Assembly: GCF_024808815.1 (NCBI RefSeq)
Contig: NZ_JANUCS010000006.1
Location: 46,496 to 110,495, forward strand
Source of the DNA: Methanosalsum natronophilum
GTDB lineage: Archaea > Halobacteriota > Methanosarcinia > Methanosarcinales > Methanosarcinaceae
Direction: 5' to 3'
Length of the DNA: 64,000 nucleotides
The notes under the pieces are model-generated. The model was not told the origin of the DNA. It worked only from the letters and a program-made list of their open reading frames with translations, and did no database searches. Positions 9,104 through 16,594 of the stretch are shown here, piece after piece. Both the position numbers and the translations under genes were made by a program. How positions within the stretch are numbered: position 1 is the first letter of the stretch; the number at the start of each line of letters is the position of its first letter.

Positions 9104-9587
9104 TCTTGCTACCCTTACTTTTCTCACTTTTAGGTTCACTTTCAGGATCCACACCAGTTTCATAGACTTGACTTATCTGTTTTGATAATTCGTTAGCTTT
9201 CTCAAGGACCTCAGGTGAATTAACGATCCCAATAGCGTTAGTGATATTTACTTGTGATCTATTGTCAGTGAGTCCTTTCAGGTTAGCAATGAATTTGAGA
9301 TAATCTAACTCTGTACTCTTATCTGTACCTACAAGTTCACTTTTTTTCTCTAATGTCGTAAGAGCTCTCTGGAGTATACCCGCTTTAGTTGCACGTTCAT
9401 CTAACAGTACTAGTTCAGCTACTTTTTCTTTGAATTCGGGAGTATGATTCCAGTTATAAAAGGTATATGGATTAATTCCACACTCCTTTGCAATATCGGT
9501 CTGTTTCATGTCACCACGGGCCAATAATTTAGCAGCCTTGAGGCGCCTTTTGTTCCAGGTCCAATTCTTGATACTGGTTATGGTCAT
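9093..9587 (-). CDS. Terminase small subunit-like HTH protein
   Basis: 164 residues with an N-terminal helix-turn-helix (TDIAKECGINPYTFYNW, about residues 28-44) and a helical middle that would oligomerise. It sits directly upstream of the large terminase, the usual place of the small subunit that recognises packaging sites. The C-terminus is polar and probably disordered. Assignment rests on the HTH plus position. Confidence 0.7.
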   Translation of the reverse strand: MTITSIKNWTWNKRRLKAAKLLARGDMKQTDIAKECGINPYTFYNWNHTPEFKEKVAELVLLDERATKAGILQRALTTLEKKSELVGTDKSTELDYLKFIANLKGLTDNRSQVNITNAIGIVNSPEVLEKANELSKQISQVYETGVDPESEPKSEKSKGSKNDN

Positions 9588-9835
9588 GGTTTACCTCTTT
9601 CAACTAACTTGATACCCCTGCTAAGTGTGGAAGAAATAGTGAACTCATTATTACAGTTTGAACATGTTACAAATTCCTGAGAAGGTGTCATTACAAACAA
9701 GGCTACTTTGCACTTAGAACAGCGTTTAGAAATAGGTTTAAACACTCTTTTCATATTGCTAGTAACACTTTTAGATTTGTGTTCACCCTCATCTATACCT
9801 CTAGAAATATGATCTTCAATCATGCTCAGGCCCAC
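9584..9835 (-). CDS. Zinc-ribbon hypothetical protein
   Basis: 83 residues with two CxxC knuckles (CSKC and CSNC) 17 residues apart, a zinc ribbon. The gene overlaps both neighbours by a few bases, so it is translationally coupled with the small terminase. An HNH-like catalytic motif is not visible. Function unknown. Confidence 0.6.
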   Translation of the reverse strand: MGLSMIEDHISRGIDEGEHKSKSVTSNMKRVFKPISKRCSKCKVALFVMTPSQEFVTCSNCNNEFTISSTLSRGIKLVERGKP

Positions 9836-10149
9836 CCACTCTCATTCAATTTTTTCATTAACCATAAACAATTATTCGACCCGTAACTCTTTCTATATCC
9901 TGGATATTTCAAACAAAACTCGAAATTGACCTTCCCAATATCACTGATCAATAAATTAGGGTACTTGTTTCTAACAAAGTTCTTCATATCGTACACTAGA
10001 AGCTTAAAATCATCTGGTGATGTATTGGTGAACATCTCCTCATCTTGAGGTTGAAATAATTTCTGAATATCAGAAGACTTGTTTTCACTCATATTCACTT
10101 CTGGCAAATCCTGGAATTTGGATAGATATTCATCTAAGAATTTACTCAT
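9826..10149 (-). CDS. Hypothetical provirus protein
   Basis: About 107 residues starting MSKFLDEYLSKFQDL. The start is set by GGAGGT 7 nt upstream of the ATG at 10149. A longer frame to 10179 has no ribosome site. The C-terminal half (KVNFEFCLKYPGYRKSYGSNNCLWLMKKL) is compact and aromatic. No family recognised. It is the first gene of the packaging block, downstream of the repeat-rich non-coding region. Confidence 0.55.
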   Translation of the reverse strand: MSKFLDEYLSKFQDLPEVNMSENKSSDIQKLFQPQDEEMFTNTSPDDFKLLVYDMKNFVRNKYPNLLISDIGKVNFEFCLKYPGYRKSYGSNNCLWLMKKLNESGWA

Positions 10150-10179
10150 GATTGAACCTCCGAAATAACCGTGTTCCAA

Positions 10180-10482
10180 TAATGTACCAATGAGAATTGT
10201 ATCAAAAACAAGGTCGAGACACTGTTTTGTACCAATCGAACCATTTGCACCGACATTTTGTGTGTATATACATATATTTTAGATATTTTAGATATGTTAG
10301 AATAAATTGAGTTACTTTCATCTAAAATACTAATATTATAATTATTATAGGTACAATAGGTACAAATGGTATAATATATATTATATATATTATAATATAG
10401 TCTATTGTTACTGTTTTTTCTTTCAATCTTAGAAAATATATTTTGTATGTAAGCGGTACAATAAGTGGTACTTTGTACCATA
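10180..10482. other. Repeat-rich AT region, candidate provirus replication origin
   Basis: About 300 nt without a convincing gene. It holds seven copies, in both orientations, of a TTGTACC/GGTACAA element: near 10183, 10227, 10350, 10359, 10455 and an inverted pair at 10467-10479. They flank a long AT palindromic tract around 10370-10397 and short ATTTTAGAT direct repeats near 10275. Iterons around a meltable AT tract, directly downstream of a primase/helicase gene, are typical of viral or plasmid origins. An operator cluster is the alternative. Confidence 0.4.
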
Positions 10483-12516
10483 TCAGCAAAAGAGTATCTC
10501 ATTGATCCTCCTCCTAGAAAACCTGATAACTTTTTTATGGATGCCGTTATGACATACTTTATAGTCTTTCCTTCCTTGATTTACAATAACAATACCTTCA
10601 TCTATCCAATCGTTTTTAGTACGTGTCGAGTCAAAACCCGACCTTTCCATAACCTTTCGAAGTTCTGATGGGATTATATCGATATACTCGGTATCGATCC
10701 AACCATAAAATTCGTGAAATTTGTTGTTATTGTGTGGCTTCTCAAAATCATAAAAACACATGTTCTTTGATTGAACCCAGTCCATTACAGTGTGTAGTGC
10801 TCTTATGGAATAGTTTTCAATTGGATTTTCTTTGACACATCTGATAAAGAAATGATCAATTATCTTATGGGGTTCTATTGGTTCTATACCTGTCTCTGAA
10901 AAGATATCTTCCAAGAGCATACCTGCTACTAGTATAGTGGCAAAAGTTCCAGCCATACGATTTGTTTTCACGTTATCTTTTGTAACGTATCTCTCTCTTG
11001 CCATCTTATACATCATTTCAAGTTTGGGCATATACTCATACAATTTCCTAAAATAAGGTTCTGTAAAATGTCCGAAATGATCTTTTCGAATATCAGCTGC
11101 ATGTTTAATGTTCTCGATCACATCCTGAGTTAATCCTCCACGAATCTCAATTGAACGTACCTGCTGGCCTGAAAAACTTTTGTGTGAAGTCAGTGGTCTC
11201 TCACCTGTAGTGAGTGCAACGGTTTTCCATTTCCCAGTTTCACGTAAACCACCTTCTTTATGTCCTCTCATCCTCCCCTGCTCATTAGCAAGCATGTATA
11301 CTAGTGCCTTTAATACATCTTCGGACTGTTGTGTTCCCGTTTCATCAAGGTATAAGGGCAGGTCAGTATACATCTGTGCAAGGATCTCTGCTGCTGTCTT
11401 GGTAGTATCTCCATTGAACCTTAACGTATCAGCATCACCTATCATCGACATTGCTAGGTCGTTAGTGAATGTTTTCCCTATACTGGACTCACCATAATGG
11501 TCAAGAATGAACGATTGGATGTTCAGTAATCTGAGAAGTGGAGCAGTAAAGACAGCGTACATCTTAAAACGTACTAAAGGTAAATGTATTATCGGATTAA
11601 CAGCATCGATCCATGCCTGTATATCTCCAGATACTTTTAGACCCTCATACGCCTCTTTCATTAGTGGCACAATGTCCAACACTTCACCGTTTGAAAACCC
11701 TCTATTACCAAACGCGAAAATAGTATTCTCACATTTCCATCCATTCTTTTCAGTAACGAACCTTCTTGGCATCTCAGGACCGTTTACCATCAAACATGAA
11801 CTCAAATATTCATTCATGGTAGAAGAGTTCTTTTCAATCAAATTGATACCTCTACTCGCCAACCTCATAATGCCACGACGGCTTAAAGCATCCTCTTGAG
11901 ATACCCATTCCGTATGTGGTCGATTATATATGTTAGCGAACTTGAGCTGTACCCAATATTCACCAGTATCTATGTTATGACCTGTTGCTACTGGTATACA
12001 AGGTGTTCTGCAAAAAGCTGTGTAATAAGGTTCATCACCAGAACTCTTTACAGTTCGGATACACCCTTCAAATATATTATATTCATTGGGTACCCTGTAC
12101 CCAGCCCATTTACCATCAATTTGAGTATTTGAGAAATACCATGATCTATTTCTGACCTTATCACATATGATCCTGAGTGATAGCTGGACTGCGAGTTCAG
12201 ATTCCTTATCCTTGATATGTATCAGTTTAAGTATCTTTGATCGAATGATATCTTCCATTCGACCATCTAAAGTACCGTTAAGAAAACTACCCTCTATTGA
12301 TCTGTGTTGATCGACTATTGGAGAATGTATCTTGTACCTGATAACCTGACCACTATCAAACTCAAACAGAAGCTTACAATGAATAACATCATTTACACTA
12401 AGGATATCACCTTCCACAACATGCTCAATTTCCTGTTCATCATTACTAATTTCATTTGTTTGTGAAGAAGAGGCTGCCATACCAATCACGTTTTCCTTTA
12501 TTTTGTTGACGACCAC
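10483..12516 (-). CDS. DUF927-type phage/plasmid primase-helicase
   Basis: 677 residues. The central ATPase has Walker A GESSIGKT near residue 342 and Walker B LPLYLDETG near 384, followed by a sensor-like TTGERP segment. This matches DUF927 proteins, superfamily-III-like helicases found in prophages and integrative elements that unwind the element's origin. The C-terminal about 150 residues look like a winged helix (HKIIDHFFIRC and later). An internal ATG at residue 13 is an alternative start. Its stop adjoins the repeat-rich candidate origin, which fits a replication initiator role. Confidence 0.75.
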   Translation of the reverse strand: MVVNKIKENVIGMAASSSQTNEISNDEQEIEHVVEGDILSVNDVIHCKLLFEFDSGQVIRYKIHSPIVDQHRSIEGSFLNGTLDGRMEDIIRSKILKLIHIKDKESELAVQLSLRIICDKVRNRSWYFSNTQIDGKWAGYRVPNEYNIFEGCIRTVKSSGDEPYYTAFCRTPCIPVATGHNIDTGEYWVQLKFANIYNRPHTEWVSQEDALSRRGIMRLASRGINLIEKNSSTMNEYLSSCLMVNGPEMPRRFVTEKNGWKCENTIFAFGNRGFSNGEVLDIVPLMKEAYEGLKVSGDIQAWIDAVNPIIHLPLVRFKMYAVFTAPLLRLLNIQSFILDHYGESSIGKTFTNDLAMSMIGDADTLRFNGDTTKTAAEILAQMYTDLPLYLDETGTQQSEDVLKALVYMLANEQGRMRGHKEGGLRETGKWKTVALTTGERPLTSHKSFSGQQVRSIEIRGGLTQDVIENIKHAADIRKDHFGHFTEPYFRKLYEYMPKLEMMYKMARERYVTKDNVKTNRMAGTFATILVAGMLLEDIFSETGIEPIEPHKIIDHFFIRCVKENPIENYSIRALHTVMDWVQSKNMCFYDFEKPHNNNKFHEFYGWIDTEYIDIIPSELRKVMERSGFDSTRTKNDWIDEGIVIVNQGRKDYKVCHNGIHKKVIRFSRRRINEILFC

Positions 12517-12581
12517 ACATTTCCATATAAGAAAATACGCGATAATCAGGTACTATTTCAAAACAAGACCTGTTCATCAAC

Positions 12582-12953
12582 TCAATCATCTCCCTGAACA
12601 GCCATTCCAGCAATTGCAAATACCCGTTTTTTAATTTCACCGATACCTACCTTATATGAATATTCGGCAAGTATCATGGGAATTAATCCATTATTGCAAA
12701 TATGAACATTATCCAAACTCGCAGCCAACATCTCAGGATCTTCTCTCAATTCCTTATCAAGAGAAAATAATAAAGGAAACCTTAACTGGTACCATTTAGC
12801 AGAACGTTCCCCAGGCTCAATTTTATCAGTATCAAAAGCGAACCCAATTCCATTAGGAACTTCTTTGATACTTTTGAACTCTGCTATGGTCTTGTTAGAG
12901 TTGCGTTTATACTGAACTCCATTATTATTGATCGGGATAGTAGGTAATACCAT
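12582..12953 (-). CDS. Hypothetical provirus protein
   Basis: 123 residues, mixed alpha/beta, no recognised motif apart from a conserved-looking VPNGIGFAFDTD segment. It lies between the RecT-linked small gene and the DUF927 gene on the same strand, so it belongs to the replication/recombination block. Confidence 0.5.
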   Translation of the reverse strand: MVLPTIPINNNGVQYKRNSNKTIAEFKSIKEVPNGIGFAFDTDKIEPGERSAKWYQLRFPLLFSLDKELREDPEMLAASLDNVHICNNGLIPMILAEYSYKVGIGEIKKRVFAIAGMAVQGDD

Positions 12954-12974
12954 AATTTCAACTCCTCCACAAGA

Positions 12975-13196
12975 TCAAAATCGATCAAAATCAGTTGCAT
13001 CAAGTTCAACTATACTGCACAGGGACTTGGGCACCCATTGTTCTCTTTCATCTAACTTGAAGAGGTACGCCATCTCAGTCTCACGTTCAATAACACACTC
13101 CTTAAAATCAAGTCCCTCTTTCCTGCAAAACCAGTCCTCAATTTCCAAAGTATGGGAGGGAAGAAGTTTAGATGTATCTTTGACACTAACCCTCAT
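12975..13196 (-). CDS. Small hypothetical protein downstream of recT
   Basis: About 73 residues starting MRVSVKDTSKLLPSH at the ATG 13196, 2 nt after the RecT stop. A longer reading to 13271 would overlap RecT by about 70 nt and is less likely. It is acidic toward the C-terminus, has one CSIVE segment and no recognised family. Its place beside RecT is where exonuclease or single-strand-binding partners often sit, but no nuclease motif is visible. Confidence 0.5.
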   Translation of the reverse strand: MRVSVKDTSKLLPSHTLEIEDWFCRKEGLDFKECVIERETEMAYLFKLDEREQWVPKSLCSIVELDATDFDRF

Positions 13197-13198
13197 GT

Positions 13199-13963
13199 TT
13201 AAACCACCTCTTCCTGTGTCATTAGACCAGAGATACCAAATTGACGTTTCAATGCCAAAGCTTCCGCACATTTACTTATCATGGCCGAAGGATATGTCCT
13301 CCACGTGGAGCTGTTCTTCTTATATTCACTGAAAGGCGCATATTGGAGTACAGGTTCTTTCCCCTCTCTTTCAACAATGGCCCAAGCACCCATGATCTCA
13401 CCACGGTCATTGGAACCAAAAGAATGTTCAACAAGATTCTCAGCTACATTCATAGTGAACAAATCGTTTTCATGAACAACAGCCGACTTGATACCTCTAA
13501 ACTCAGGGTCACGTTGTGCGATCTTAAGATATCCATCTCTTGAGGTCATGATAGATTTCATTTCAGGTGAATAGAATATCTCTTTTAGGAACGGATCCAA
13601 TCCATATGTCTTGCAAATATGGAGAAACATTGCAAGTTCATTATCATCAGCACCTCTTGCAACAGTGTTCTTTATCGTAAGTACCTGGTTCTCAGAATAA
13701 TGTACCGGCTGATGAGATCCAGTTTTCAAACTATTTGGTTTAATTTCCCCACAACTCATGTCGGTAATTATTTCAGGTTGAAGCTCATATTTTGATATAT
13801 CCTCGTCACCTGATTTTTCACTTTGGACAGCAAGATCTTGGATGGCGGGGATATTCTGCTTATCATCTTTTCTAAGAACCTGGGAAATTGCTACACTTTT
13901 CTCAGATCCTTGTTCTACAAGTTCAGCAACTTGCAGCTTTTGTTTCTGTGTTAGTTCTTTCAT
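13199..13963 (-). CDS. RecT/Bet-family single-strand annealing protein
   Basis: The C-terminal 180 residues match phage RecT/Bet recombinases: an LHICKTYGLDPFLKEIFY opening, MTSRDGYLKIAQRDPEFRG, GAWAIVEREG, and the closing YPSAMISKCAEALALKRQFG. Such proteins pair complementary single strands during viral recombination and replication. The N-terminal 70 residues are a variable acidic linker. The ATG at 13963 is preferred because GTGAGG precedes it by 8 nt; another ATG lies at 13987. It opens the leftward early operon. Confidence 0.82.
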   Translation of the reverse strand: MKELTQKQKLQVAELVEQGSEKSVAISQVLRKDDKQNIPAIQDLAVQSEKSGDEDISKYELQPEIITDMSCGEIKPNSLKTGSHQPVHYSENQVLTIKNTVARGADDNELAMFLHICKTYGLDPFLKEIFYSPEMKSIMTSRDGYLKIAQRDPEFRGIKSAVVHENDLFTMNVAENLVEHSFGSNDRGEIMGAWAIVEREGKEPVLQYAPFSEYKKNSSTWRTYPSAMISKCAEALALKRQFGISGLMTQEEVV

Positions 13964-14313
13964 TTTATATGCCTCACATAGTTTCATTTACAAGTTATTT
14001 TTTTTATATCGTATAGTCACACTAAATTCTGTTCTCACGCTTATTCTCACTCCATTTCTCAGCCAGCTCTTTTTTTCACATAATCTGTTAATTTGACAGA
14101 CTTATTGATCAACATTGAAACGTCATGACTGAAACTCTCTCAATTCGATCTTCTTTAAAAAGAAAGCTTAAATCAACTGACCAACAACCCAAATCTAGCT
14201 GACACTTAAGTATAACTATAACAGTACTTTTATTTAAAGATAACCATAGTCAGACTTTAAGACTACCAAAGTAGTCATTAATTATAAATAGTCTAACCAT
14301 GATACTACTTTTT
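13964..14313. promoter_or_regulatory. Divergent early control region of the provirus
   Basis: This gap separates the leftward RecT operon from the rightward RHH gene. On the right side a perfect inverted repeat, GACTAC (14261-14266) and GTAGTC (14271-14276), sits directly upstream of a TATA box (TTATAAATA, 14282-14290). Further TAGTC half-sites lie near 14246 and 14290. Another TAGTC at 14014-14018 is next to the minus-strand TATA box (ATATAAAAAA, about 14000-14010) that should drive recT. A shared repressor, most simply the RHH protein, could switch both directions. Confidence 0.5.
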
Positions 14314-14571
14314 ATGGAACAACGCAAAAAGAAAGAGAAGATTGGAATCTCAATAAGTCCTAATCTTAAACGGGAAGCTGAAGAAATAATGGAACGTGAA
14401 GAAATTCCTACCATGTCTGATTTTATTTCACAGGCTGTTATTGTTTATATTGATAGGTACAAGCGTGAACAAAGGGAGAAATATTTTGGGACACGTGATG
14501 ATCCATATAGTAAGAACGATAATTCGAATGATCTAAATGAAAAACCTGGTAGGTTGGTACGTATGCAATAA
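14314..14571 (+). CDS. Ribbon-helix-helix repressor-like protein
   Basis: 85 residues: basic N-terminus (MEQRKKKEKIG), strand ISISPNLKREAEEIM, then PTMSDFISQAVIVYIDRY, a CopG/ParD-type ribbon-helix-helix core. The C-terminus is polar. The ATG at 14314 lies about 28 nt after the centre of the TATA box, so the transcript is probably leaderless; an ATG at 14299 is less likely. The palindrome just upstream of its TATA box suggests autorepression. Confidence 0.75.
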   Translation: MEQRKKKEKIGISISPNLKREAEEIMEREEIPTMSDFISQAVIVYIDRYKREQREKYFGTRDDPYSKNDNSNDLNEKPGRLVRMQ

Positions 14572-14597
14572 TGTCAGTAGAGTAGGAGGTGTATTAA

Positions 14598-14948
14598 ACG
14601 TACGTCAAAAATAAATGTAAGAAATGTGGTCATGAAGAATATTTCGAAATTGAATCGACTGTTCGGTGTGAACAATATGATGGTGAGATTGAAGATATGG
14701 AGATAGTGAGCACAGTCGATAAGGAACAACTGGTATATGATATTTTCAGGGAGTTGAATGGATTCATTTACCATGGTATCACTACACATGAACTATGCTA
14801 TATATTGAAAGATAAGTTTCGAGTGGCGTACAAATACTGTTGTGACATCATCGAGGAATTGAAGATTAAGCTTGATATGTATTGTCCTGACAGAGAACAT
14901 TTGTATTATGTGGATCAAGTGGTTCCAAACGGGAAAAAGGTTTCTTAA
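14598..14948 (+). CDS. Zinc-ribbon plus winged-helix-like protein with apparent ACG start
   Basis: The frame holds an N-terminal CxxC knuckle (KCKKCGHEEYFEIE) with a third Cys in VRCEQYDG. A helical winged-helix-like domain follows (DKEQLVYDIFRELNGF, then THELCYILKDKFRVAYKYCCDIIEEL). The knuckle lies upstream of the first ATG (14697). A strong ribosome site, GGAGGTG at 14585-14591, sits 6 nt before an ACG codon at 14598, with a stop codon just before it. Either ACG is used as start or a former ATG has mutated. Probably a small viral regulator co-transcribed with the RHH gene. Confidence 0.5.
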   Translation, partial: TYVKNKCKKCGHEEYFEIESTVRCEQYDGEIEDMEIVSTVDKEQLVYDIFRELNGFIYHGITTHELCYILKDKFRVAYKYCCDIIEELKIKLDMYCPDREHLYYVDQVVPNGKKVS

Positions 14949-15008
14949 CTTTTTGTGTGAGACTACACCCGAGCTAAAGGTTCAGGTGCATATTTTAATG
15001 ATTATATT

Positions 15009-15175
15009 TTTGGCATAAGCCCAAATAAATATATACTACCTGTACAAATCTCTTATTGAACATCGATGACCTCATAAGTTTCAGAAATCACTGAAATCAT
15101 TGAATGTTGTTTGTGTTATGGGATCGAATGTTCTAAACTGGTAAATCTTAAACAAGATCATTAGAAGGGATTTAG
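15009..15175 (+). promoter_or_regulatory. Promoter, palindromic operator and foldable 5' leader of the first cobW gene
   Basis: An interrupted palindrome (TTTGGC at 15009-15014, then GCCCAAA from 15019) adjoins a TATA box (about 15027-15035). Transcription should start near 15056, giving a leader of about 120 nt. Helices are visible by eye: GAACAT (15058-15063) with ATGTTC (15128-15133), extended by CGAT/ATCG; CTCATAA (15071-15077) with TTATGGG (15116-15122); TTTCAG (15079-15084) with CTGAAA (15091-15096). The second cobW gene has a homologous region at 16447-16594. Confidence 0.5.
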
Positions 15176-16321
15176 ATGAAAATAATAATATTAGGTGGTT
15201 TTTTAGGAAGTGGTAAGACCACTACATTGATAACTCTTGGCAAATACCTTGCAGATAATGGTAAGAAAGTAGCTATTGTTGTAAACGAGATAGGTCAAGT
15301 TGGAATTGATAGTGATATCATTAATAAATATGGGTTAACGACAAAAGAGATCACAAGTGGTTGTATTTGCTGCACACTTAAAGTTGATATGAAGACAACA
15401 ATAACACAACTCTATAATTCATATTCACCTGATTATCTATTAGTTGAACCATCAGGTATTGCATTTCCTAATATGATAAAACAAAACATAGAACTTATGA
15501 ACTTTGATGATTCTATTGAGATCGCACCTTTGGTCACATTAATTGATGGTAGTCGATTTACAGATATTATGAAATCGGTAAAGAACTATGCAATGAGGCA
15601 AATTGAGGACGCTGAGATCATGGTCATAAATAAGATTGACCTATTAAAGCCGATCGAAGTACCTATAATTGAGGAATCTGCACGTCAGCTTAACAAGAAT
15701 GCAATTATTATTAAAATGACTGCTGACCCTAAAGATGCAGGTTTTAATGAACTTCTTAATACAATAATAGGTTTTGATGAATTTGTTAATACAATATCGC
15801 CTATATTAGCTGAAAAGAATATTTCTTTAGAGACTAAAATTGATGTTGATCAAACTGGGTCTCCTAATCTATTGGAAATTGGGGGTTTGGATGGGCATCC
15901 GCATTATGATAGTCGTTGCTCTGGTCTAGCATCCTATGCAAATGATTACCTGATAAAGGTCGATGATATAGAGATAGATAATGCCAGATCTATAACTTTT
16001 GAGATTGCAAAAAAGCTTAAAGCAGATATAGTTAGGGAAACTCCTGAATTTGTTGGTCATATAAAAATGTTTTTGGAGACTGGGGAAATGACAGTAAAGA
16101 GCAGCACAACATCATATACACAAGAGCCAACAATTGAATTACTGGACCAATTTTCAGAAAACAAACCTCATTTCAAGATACTTACAGCAGTTTCAGGGAT
16201 CGATGAAGAAAAGCTTAGGCACATAGTGGATGAGAATATAAAATTGAACTTCAATAAAAGAAATATGGTAATATCAAAATCACATGATGAAGATCATCAT
16301 CACCATGATCACAATCATTGA
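15176..16321 (+). CDS. CobW-family (G3E) GTPase, putative metallochaperone
   Basis: 381 residues. Walker A GGFLGSGKTT (residues 7-16), metal-binding CxCC-type motif SGCICC (Cys 63, 65, 66), LVEPSG switch region, and NKID specificity motif near residue 152. The C-terminal CobW domain ends in a His-rich tail (DHHHHDHNH) that should bind metal. CobW proteins deliver zinc, cobalt or nickel to target enzymes using GTP. In methanogens relatives often accompany corrinoid methyltransferase systems, none of which is seen here. Insertions before the C-terminal domain (residues about 215-260) distinguish it from its paralogue. No partner gene is adjacent except the paralogue. Confidence 0.9.
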   Translation: MKIIILGGFLGSGKTTTLITLGKYLADNGKKVAIVVNEIGQVGIDSDIINKYGLTTKEITSGCICCTLKVDMKTTITQLYNSYSPDYLLVEPSGIAFPNMIKQNIELMNFDDSIEIAPLVTLIDGSRFTDIMKSVKNYAMRQIEDAEIMVINKIDLLKPIEVPIIEESARQLNKNAIIIKMTADPKDAGFNELLNTIIGFDEFVNTISPILAEKNISLETKIDVDQTGSPNLLEIGGLDGHPHYDSRCSGLASYANDYLIKVDDIEIDNARSITFEIAKKLKADIVRETPEFVGHIKMFLETGEMTVKSSTTSYTQEPTIELLDQFSENKPHFKILTAVSGIDEEKLRHIVDENIKLNFNKRNMVISKSHDEDHHHHDHNH

Positions 16322-16446
16322 ATTCGTTTTCATTTTCATCTAAATAAAAGAATATGACTTTATTTGCTGGATGAAAAACCTATCATTCACAAGCGGTGAA
16401 CTTCAATTCAAATCTGTTATGAATAGAGAATAGAGATAAATTTATT

Positions 16447-16594
16447 TTTGGCATATAGCCAAACAAATATATACTACCAGTCCAAATTTATTATAGAACA
16501 TGAATGGTCCCATATTTCACAAAGATCAGTTGGAGTGTGAGGTCGAATGTTCTAAACTAATAAATCTTAAACAAAAGCTTTAGAAGGAATTTAG
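16447..16594 (+). promoter_or_regulatory. Promoter, palindromic operator and foldable 5' leader of the second cobW gene
   Basis: A perfect inverted repeat, TTTGGC (16447-16452) and GCCAAA (16458-16463), abuts a TATA box (about 16466-16474). The leader starts near TAGAACAT (16494-16501), which pairs with ATGTTCTA (16547-16554). Inside, TTTCACA (16515-16521) can pair with TGTGAGG (16536-16542), including two G-T pairs. The 3' part (TCGAATGTTCTAAACT, TAAATCTTAAACAA) is almost identical to the first cobW leader, whereas the inner helix sequence differs but still pairs. Confidence 0.5.

Noticed and set aside
10146..10502. A 118-codon leftward frame rich in Tyr, Asn and Ile
   Set aside because: It lies in AT-palindromic, iteron-rich DNA, overlaps two supported gene ends and has low-complexity composition.
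12452..12640. A 62-codon leftward frame between the hypothetical gene and the DUF927 gene
   Set aside because: It overlaps both neighbours heavily and lacks a ribosome site or family-like sequence.
1..15000. Integrase gene or attachment sites for the provirus
   Set aside because: No tyrosine or serine recombinase and no tRNA-associated direct repeat could be seen; boundaries remain undefined.
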